DNA from: Paraburkholderia sp. PREW-6R
GTDB taxonomy: Bacteria; Pseudomonadota; Gammaproteobacteria; Burkholderiales; Burkholderiaceae
Length of the DNA: 64,000 nt
Assembly: GCF_039621805.1 (NCBI RefSeq)
Contig: NZ_CP155073.1
Span: 2,294,001-2,358,000, forward strand
Direction: 5' to 3'
Under the pieces are notes generated by a model. The model was given only the letters and a program-made list of their open reading frames with translations. It had not been told where the DNA came from and searched no databases. The translations under genes were made by a program, and so were the position numbers. This document shows, piece by piece, positions 56,948 through 64,000 of the stretch (positions are counted from its first letter, which is position 1; every line of letters begins with the position of its first letter).

Positions 56948-56969
56948 CCGGCCGCGGTCGGTGCGCCCA

Positions 56970-57001
56970 GCTGCCGCCCGGCGCAGCCGGTTTGCGGCAG
57001 C
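56970..57001 (-). terminator. Compound hairpin after glmM
   Basis: GCTGCCGC pairs with GCGGCAGC and encloses a second stem CCGGC/GCCGG with a 3-nt loop, only 12 bp past the glmM stop. There is no T-run on the minus strand, so it may be a weak terminator or 3'-end protector. Confidence 0.5.
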
Positions 57002-57013
57002 CCAGCACGGAGC

Positions 57014-58372
57014 TTATGCCGTTGCTTCCGTCACCGCTTTGGCAATCGATTCGGCATGATCCAGCGCATCGCCTGCGTTTTCCGCCTCGACCATCACGCG
57101 TAGCACCGGTTCTGTACCCGACGCGCGAATCAGCACGCGGCCGCGACCTTTGAGCGCTTGCTCTGCGTGGCTGATGGCGCGGCGGATCAGATCGCTGCTC
57201 TTCCAGTCGGCGCCGGGTTTCATTCGCACGTTGATCAGCTTCTGCGGGAACAGCGTGACGCCGTCGAGCAGCTCGGCCAGTGTTTTCTCGCTGCGCTTCA
57301 TCGCTGCCAGCACCAGCAGCGCCGACACGATTCCGTCGCCGGTCGAATGGCGGTCGAGCGACAGAATGTGGCCGGAGCCCTCCGCGCCGAGTTGCCAGCC
57401 GTGTTCGCGCAACTGCTCCAGCACATAGCGGTCACCTACCGCGGCGCGCACGAACTGCACGCCCGCCTCCTGAAGCGCGACTTCGACGGCCATGTTCGTC
57501 ATCAGTGTGCCGACTGCGCCGTCCACTTTGCCGTCGGTTGCAACACGGTCCTTGACGAGCACGTACAACAGTTCATCGCCGTTATAAAGACGACCGGCTG
57601 CGTCCACGACCTGCAGACGGTCGGCGTCGCCATCCAGCGCGATGCCGAGGTCGGCGTGGTTCGCACGCACGGCGCGCACGAGCGCATCGGGCGCGGTGGC
57701 GCCGACGCCGTCGTTGATATTGAAGCCGTTCGGCGCGACGCCGATCGGGATCACGTCCGCGCCGAGTTCGTGGAAGACGTGCGGCGCAACGTCGTACGCC
57801 GCGCCGTGCGCGCAGTCGATCACGAGCTTCAGCCCGCGAAGATCGAACGCAGCCGGAAACGTGCTCTTGCAGAATTCGATGTAGCGGCCGGCGGCGTCGT
57901 CCAGACGCCGGGCCTTGCCCAGTTGCTCGGACGCGGCGCACGCGAGCGGCAGGTCGAGCTGCTCCTCGATCTGCAATTCCACTTCGTCGGGCAGCTTGTT
58001 GCCGTCGGCGGAAAAGAACTTGATGCCGTTGTCGTAGTACGGGTTATGCGAAGCGCTAATCACGACGCCCGCAGCGAGTCGCAGTGCGCGTGTGAGATAC
58101 GCGATGCCGGGTGTCGGCATCGGCCCAGCCAGCATCACGTCGACGCCTGCAGCGGAAAAGCCCGATTCGAGCGCTGCCTCGAGCATATAGCCGGAGACTC
58201 GCGTGTCCTTGCCGATCAGTACAGTCGGCCGCGTGCCCGTCTTTGCCCACCGATCGGCGCCCGCGAGCACCTTGCCGGCCGCATAGCCGAGCCGCAATAC
58301 AAACTCCGGCGTGATGGGACTTTCGCCGACTTTACCCCGAATGCCGTCCGTTCCAAAATAACGACGTGCCAT
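57014..58372 (-). CDS. glmM: Phosphoglucosamine mutase
   Basis: The 452-residue alpha-D-phosphohexomutase starts [14 protein letters not shown]. The phosphoserine is in [16 protein letters not shown] (Ser108), the metal loop in [13 protein letters not shown], sugar-binding [16 protein letters not shown] and phosphate-binding [14 protein letters not shown]. It converts glucosamine-6-P to glucosamine-1-P for UDP-GlcNAc synthesis. It lies 28 bp after folP on the same strand, the conserved folP-glmM order. Confidence 0.97.
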   Translation of the reverse strand: MARRYFGTDGIRGKVGESPITPEFVLRLGYAAGKVLAGADRWAKTGTRPTVLIGKDTRVSGYMLEAALESGFSAAGVDVMLAGPMPTPGIAYLTRALRLAAGVVISASHNPYYDNGIKFFSADGNKLPDEVELQIEEQLDLPLACAASEQLGKARRLDDAAGRYIEFCKSTFPAAFDLRGLKLVIDCAHGAAYDVAPHVFHELGADVIPIGVAPNGFNINDGVGATAPDALVRAVRANHADLGIALDGDADRLQVVDAAGRLYNGDELLYVLVKDRVATDGKVDGAVGTLMTNMAVEVALQEAGVQFVRAAVGDRYVLEQLREHGWQLGAEGSGHILSLDRHSTGDGIVSALLVLAAMKRSEKTLAELLDGVTLFPQKLINVRMKPGADWKSSDLIRRAISHAEQALKGRGRVLIRASGTEPVLRVMVEAENAGDALDHAESIAKAVTEATA

Positions 58373-58400
58373 GTTTTATATTCCTCCTTGGCTGTTGGGT

Positions 58401-59300
58401 TCAGTCATGCGCGCGACTTTGGATGGTCGCTTCGCGCATGGCTGCCCAGACTTTCAATGCATCTATTGTTTGCGCGACGTCGTGAACGCGCACAATTGCC
58501 GCACCCCGCTCCGCCGCGCACACCGCCGCAGCGATGCTTCCCGCAACGCGCTCCGGGGCCGGGCGCCCGACCACTGCGCCGATCATCGACTTGCGCGACA
58601 TCCCGGCAAGAATCGGAAACGGCGGCTCGGCTTGCGGGGCCGTTTCTGACAGCCGCGCAAGCAGCGCGTAATTATGCTCGACGACGGCCTTGCCGAAACC
58701 GAAACCGGGGTCCACGCTGATACGCTCACGCGCGATGCCCGCCTGCTTCATCGCCTCGACCCGGCCTTCGAGAAAGTGCCGAACGTCGCTTATCACATCA
58801 TCATAGGCGGGCTCAGCAATTTGCATAGTCTGCGGCTCCCCATACATATGCATTACGCATAAGCCGCACGCGCTTTCGCGCACCGCCTCGATGGCGCCGG
58901 GCATGCGAAAGCCCCAGATATCGTTAATCAGGTCGGCGCCCGCGGCTAGTGCGCGCCGCATGACTTCGGGTTTGTAGGTGTCGACGGAAAGGGGGACGTT
59001 CGCGCCGTGCAGTTGCTCGATCAGCGGAATCACACGCTGCAGTTCTTCGTCGAGCGGCACCGGCGGCGCACCGGGCCGCGTCGATTCGCCGCCTATGTCG
59101 ATGATGTCCGCGCCGTCGAGCATCATGCGTTCGGCCTGACGCAACGCGTCGCCGTACATGGCGTACTTGCCGCCGTCCGAAAACGAATCAGGGGTGATGT
59201 TCAGAATGCCCATGACCAGCGGGCGCTCGAAAGTCAGCTTGAAGCGGCCGCACTGCAGCGGCGCGGGTACGGGAAACAAAGGCAATTCGGCTTTCGACAC
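58401..59300 (-). CDS. folP: Dihydropteroate synthase
   Basis: The 299-residue TIM-barrel enzyme has the signature VMGILNITPDSFSDGG, pterin-site DIGGESTRPGAPP and C-terminal VRVHDVAQTIDAL. It joins pterin-PP and p-aminobenzoate in folate synthesis and is the sulfonamide target. The GTG at 59300 is chosen because the ftsH terminator (59336-59362) lies just upstream, excluding longer N-termini. The ribosome site is weak. Confidence 0.94.
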   Translation of the reverse strand: MSKAELPLFPVPAPLQCGRFKLTFERPLVMGILNITPDSFSDGGKYAMYGDALRQAERMMLDGADIIDIGGESTRPGAPPVPLDEELQRVIPLIEQLHGANVPLSVDTYKPEVMRRALAAGADLINDIWGFRMPGAIEAVRESACGLCVMHMYGEPQTMQIAEPAYDDVISDVRHFLEGRVEAMKQAGIARERISVDPGFGFGKAVVEHNYALLARLSETAPQAEPPFPILAGMSRKSMIGAVVGRPAPERVAGSIAAAVCAAERGAAIVRVHDVAQTIDALKVWAAMREATIQSRAHD

Positions 59301-59331
59301 TGAGTATTGCTTCTTGTAAAACGGTAAATGC

Positions 59332-59362
59332 AAAACGGGCCGGTGTGAATCACACCGGCCCG
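59332..59362 (-). terminator. ftsH terminator
   Basis: CGGGCCGGTGTGA and TCACACCGGCCCG form a perfect 13-bp stem with a single unpaired central base. On the minus strand it is followed by TTTTGCATTT. It separates ftsH from folP. Confidence 0.88.
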
Positions 59363-59382
59363 CACTTTCTACTTGAGATCTA

Positions 59383-61272
<1,890 letters not shown>

Positions 61273-61459
61273 AGCACCACTCCTTCACTTAGACGGGCGC
61301 CTACATTTGCCTTGCGGCACCACGAAAGCATTCTAATCCAGTCCGCAGACCCCTGCCATAAGCTTTCGCTACCACAGAAATAGTGTAGCGAGTCACAGAT
61401 GCGCCAATATCTGACGCCCAAGTGCATTATCGGCAGATGCGGATCCGTCCTGCAGCGTC

Positions 61460-62122
61460 CTACGAGGAACGCTTAAGATGCTTACCCAAAATAAATGTCT
61501 CTGACGACTTGTCCCGCGAAGCTTTCGGCTTGCGGGCCGCCACCACCTTAAACTGATGCTTGAACTTTTCGACAATCTGGCTGTAACCGCTGCCGTGAAA
61601 GCATTTGACTAAAAGGGCACCATCCGGTTTCAAGTGATTCTGCGAGAATTCCAGCGCGAGATCGCACAGGTGTTCGATCCGCGCGGCATCCGCCACCGCC
61701 ACTCCAGACAGGTTGGGTGCCATATCTGAAATTACAAGATCAACCTGGCGTTCTCCCACCAATTCTTCCAGCTGGGCGAGAACCGAGTCTTCGCGAAAGT
61801 CGCCCTGAATGAAATGCACGTCGGCGACCGGCTCCATTGGCAGGATATCGAGCGCAATGATCGTACCGTCGATTCCACCTTCCCGTTCCGCGTCGCGCTG
61901 CGCACCCCGCGCGAGTTTATTGCGCGCGTACTGGCTCCAGCTGCCCGGCGTGGAACCAAGGTCGACGATCACCTGGCCCGGGCGGATCAGCTTGTCCTGC
62001 TCATCGATTTCTTTCAGCTTGTAGGCGGCGCGAGCGCGATAGCCCTCCCGCTGTGCCATCTTCACGTAGGGATCGTTGATGTGGTCGTGCAGCCACGCGG
62101 TATTGAACTTGTTTTTTGCCAT
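61460..62122 (-). CDS. rlmE: 23S rRNA (uridine-2'-O) methyltransferase
   Basis: The 220-residue FtsJ/RrmJ methyltransferase has the SAM motif [16 protein letters not shown] and catalytic K-D-K-E residues in [36 protein letters not shown] and a late Glu in SSETFILG. It methylates U2552 of 23S rRNA. It is upstream of ftsH by 187 bp, divergent from yhbY, the conserved arrangement. The ATG at 62122 gives the family start [14 protein letters not shown]. Confidence 0.95.
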   Translation of the reverse strand: MAKNKFNTAWLHDHINDPYVKMAQREGYRARAAYKLKEIDEQDKLIRPGQVIVDLGSTPGSWSQYARNKLARGAQRDAEREGGIDGTIIALDILPMEPVADVHFIQGDFREDSVLAQLEELVGERQVDLVISDMAPNLSGVAVADAARIEHLCDLALEFSQNHLKPDGALLVKCFHGSGYSQIVEKFKHQFKVVAARKPKASRDKSSETFILGKHLKRSS

Positions 62123-62312
62123 TAAACGTTGAACTCTTGCTGCGTCGTGTCGCGCTTTAGCGGATAATACGCGGTTAATTCGCGCGGCCACCGCCAGATC
62201 TACCGGCAGTCATCCGCGATTCTGTAGTCCTGACGCGCCACCTGCCCATTCCAGCCGATCAACCATGACCGGACTGCAGGTGCCGCCATTTTAGTCGAGT
62301 CTCCCACTTTTC

Positions 62313-62840
62313 ATGACAGCCCTCAAAGTCTCCTCCGACCAACGCGCCGAGTTGCGCTCACAGGCACATGCGCTCAAACCGGTCGTGCTCATCGGCGCCG
62401 AAGGCTTGACCGACGCTGTGCTGTCCGAAATCCAGGTTCACCTCGACGCCCACCAGCTCATCAAGATCCGCGTGTTCGGCGACGAACGCGAAGCTCGCCT
62501 CGCGATCTACGAAGAAATCTGCGACAAGCTGGATGCAGCGCCCATCCAGCATATCGGCAAGCTGCTGGTGATCTGGAAACCGGAGCACGCGCAACCGGCG
62601 GTCAAGGCGAAGCGCGGCGCGCTGCCGAGCGCTCGTGAGGCCGCCATCGAACCCAAGCCGGGTAAAGGCCGCGCACCGCGCGTCGTGAAAGTGGTGAAGC
62701 CCAGTGAAATTCCTATGCGCAAGCCGAAGGCCAAGGCGGTGGTAGTGCGTGGCAACGAGCGCGTCACGCAAGGCGGCAACATCAAACGCGCGAAGAAGCG
62801 TCAAAGCAGCGCGAAGCGCGCGCATCAGTCGTCGAAATAA
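62313..62840 (+). CDS. yhbY: YhbY-family (CRM domain) RNA-binding protein, with basic tail
   Basis: The protein has 175 residues. Residues 1-95 form the CRM domain (LRSQAHALKPVVLIGAEGLT, then HQLIKIRVFGDEREAR), which binds pre-50S ribosomal particles in E. coli. The remaining ~80 residues are a Lys/Arg/Ala-rich tail, absent from E. coli YhbY (97 residues), that may add nonspecific RNA affinity. It is divergent from rlmE, a common ribosome-assembly pairing. Confidence 0.9.
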   Translation: MTALKVSSDQRAELRSQAHALKPVVLIGAEGLTDAVLSEIQVHLDAHQLIKIRVFGDEREARLAIYEEICDKLDAAPIQHIGKLLVIWKPEHAQPAVKAKRGALPSAREAAIEPKPGKGRAPRVVKVVKPSEIPMRKPKAKAVVVRGNERVTQGGNIKRAKKRQSSAKRAHQSSK

Positions 62841-63030
62841 ACGGGTAAGGGGTGCGGGCTACGGGTTACGCCCTTGGTTTGCGCCCTTCAGTTCACACCC
62901 TGCAGCAAACGCGGCATTTGATCGAAGTTCGCACCGTTGGCCATTCAGCAAGGCCACCAGCGGGTTACGCGAGCCGGCCACGTTGATTAGAAGCGCAACG
63001 CGTCAGGCCTCACGCTCCGGCCTCACGCTT

Positions 63031-63570
63031 TTAACCCGCCACCTTCCGCGCATCACGGCGCGCGCCCTGCTCTGTCTCCGCCAACACCACGCCAGCGCCA
63101 GCCGGCAGCTTCCACACCAGCGCCACGCCCAGCAGACTCTCGATCAGATAAAACAGACTCGACACGCCGTGCAAGATGCCGAAACGCGTCGCATAAGCAG
63201 AGTGGCCCACGTCGGTGCCTGCCTCGAGCGCGGCCATGCGTATTGCGTTCATGAACGGCTGCAACGCGAAATAGCCGACCAGCACGCAGACCAGCATCCC
63301 GGCAATCAACCAGCGCAGGCGCCGGTAAGCGTCCGCGCCGCGCCGAACCAGTACATTGGCAAGCCCTAGCAGCAAGATGCCGCAGACTGCGCCCAGCAGG
63401 CCTTCAATACGAAATAACTGCGCGGCGACCGCGCCCGCCGCCATGCGATCCAGCGACGTGAACAGCACGGGCGCAACGGCATAGCCGATAGTCAGCAGAC
63501 TTCCGACCCATACCACCGTCAGCAGACGGAAGAAACGATGCGGCATCAAAGACACCGTCGCCGCCTTCAC
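63031..63570 (-). CDS. DUF4149 membrane protein
   Basis: The 179-residue protein has four hydrophobic segments ([19 protein letters not shown] at the start) and matches the DUF4149 family, commonly found next to greA in betaproteobacteria. The GTG at 63570 overlaps the greA stop (GTGA), implying coupling; an ATG at 63546 would drop eight residues. The function is unknown. The 62,841-63,030 gap to yhbY is empty. Confidence 0.85.
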   Translation of the reverse strand: MKAATVSLMPHRFFRLLTVVWVGSLLTIGYAVAPVLFTSLDRMAAGAVAAQLFRIEGLLGAVCGILLLGLANVLVRRGADAYRRLRWLIAGMLVCVLVGYFALQPFMNAIRMAALEAGTDVGHSAYATRFGILHGVSSLFYLIESLLGVALVWKLPAGAGVVLAETEQGARRDARKVAG

Positions 63571-64000
63571 ACGTAACTGACTGCGATGATTTCGTACTCG
63601 CGCACGCCGCCCGGTGCCTGCACCGACGCCACGTCGCCTTCCGACTTGCCGATCAGTGCGCGCGCAATCGGCGAGCTGATGGAGATGAGACCGTGGTCGA
63701 TATCCGCTTCGTCGTCGCCGACGATCTGATATTTAACCGACGCACCCGAGTCCAGATCTTCCAGCTCGACCGTGGCGCCGAACACTACACGGCCGTCGGC
63801 CTCCACTGCGGCCGGATCGATCACCTGCGCGCCGGCCAGCTTCGACTCGATCTCGGCAATGCGGCCTTCGATAAAGCCCTGCTTTTCTTTCGCGGCGTCG
63901 TATTCCGCGTTTTCCGACAGATCGCCCTGCGCGCGCGCTTCCGCAATCGAGTTGATCACGGACGGACGCTCAACCGATTTCAGGCGCTGCAACTCATCGC
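63567..64000 (-). CDS. greA: Transcription elongation factor GreA (partial, N-terminus off the right edge)
   Basis: About 144 C-terminal residues are present; the first ~14 lie beyond the window. The coiled-coil NTD shows [20 protein letters not shown] and [20 protein letters not shown], with the acidic tip residues that stimulate transcript cleavage. The C-terminal FKBP-like domain follows ([30 protein letters not shown]). It rescues backtracked RNA polymerase. Confidence 0.96.
   Translation of the reverse strand, partial: DELQRLKSVERPSVINSIAEARAQGDLSENAEYDAAKEKQGFIEGRIAEIESKLAGAQVIDPAAVEADGRVVFGATVELEDLDSGASVKYQIVGDDEADIDHGLISISSPIARALIGKSEGDVASVQAPGGVREYEIIAVSYV

Larger units (their letters stand above)
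56683..57013. other. glmM-pstS intergenic region beyond the Pho boxes, no gene seen
   Basis: The stretch contains a 9-bp tandem repeat (56905-56947) and a compound hairpin (56970-57001) just after glmM. I see no coding frame with a ribosome site. Confidence 0.5.

Noticed and set aside
61273..61459. Heat-shock (sigma-32) promoter upstream of ftsH
   Set aside because: Only a possible -10 (TAGAAT on the minus strand, 61330-61335) is visible; no CTTGAAA-type -35 at the right distance.

Overview
This 64 kb window is a stretch of ordinary, GC-rich chromosome from a member of the Burkholderiaceae, most likely Paraburkholderia or Burkholderia. I infer this from the gene orders greA-(DUF4149)-//-yhbY-rlmE-ftsH-folP-glmM-pstSCAB-phoU-phoB-phoR-//-ppk/ppx, from the protein families, and from the high GC with short overlapping genes. 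I see no phage, insertion sequence, CRISPR array or rRNA. Two tRNAs (Arg-TCT and Pro-TGG) are present.

Layout. (1) 1-10,543: a myo-inositol catabolic divergon. An RpiR-family regulator (IolR-like) and the start of inositol 2-dehydrogenase (iolG) run left. A sugar ABC transporter (binding protein, permease, ATPase) and iolC-iolD-iolE-iolB run right. The gap between them holds an exact GGAA-N6-TTCC palindrome that fits an IolR operator. (2) 10,768-16,813, minus strand: a branched-chain-amino-acid-type ABC transporter livHMGF without a nearby binding protein, then an acyl-CoA thioesterase, a zinc-ribbon Nudix hydrolase and a threonine aldolase. LivG carries an Asn/Ser/Gly-rich repeat tail and LivF has Arg in place of the Walker A Lys. 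(3) 16,905-30,915: MFS transporter/LysR pair, alaS, a class III CoA-transferase, a small hydrolase, gamma-glutamyltransferase, glnS, an orphan glutamate-type binding protein, a second Nudix enzyme and small envelope proteins. (4) 31,000-45,465: a di-haem cytochrome c peroxidase divergent from an acid phosphatase, DUF427, tRNA-Arg, uppP, an aldose-1-epimerase family protein, a LysM/M23 lipoprotein, small lipoproteins and membrane peptides, a pentapeptide-repeat protein, DUF2288, a MATE exporter, DUF3309, tRNA-Pro, sixA and the ornithine-lipid acyltransferase olsB. (5) 45,575-56,682: the phosphate-starvation block (ppx, ppk, phoR, phoB, phoU, pstBACS) with Pho boxes ahead of pstS and ppk and, unexpectedly, a good candidate ahead of olsB. 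(6) 57,014-64,000: housekeeping genes glmM, folP, ftsH, rlmE, yhbY, a DUF4149 membrane protein and the 3' part of greA.

How the parts work together. Region 1 imports and degrades inositol under one repressor. Region 5 plus olsB, and possibly the acid phosphatase, looks like a coherent phosphate-limitation response: scavenge phosphate, import it, store or mobilise polyphosphate, and replace phospholipids with phosphorus-free ornithine lipid.

The most unusual sequence feature is a set of short tandem repeats with units of 9-12 bp. They lie either in frame at protein C-termini (IolD, LivG) or in gaps (before ltaE, between pstS and pstC, upstream of pstS). I find no convincing wholly new multi-gene system. 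The best leads are the Pho-olsB link, the LivG/LivF oddities, an orphan terminator that may end a small RNA, and several very short membrane proteins.
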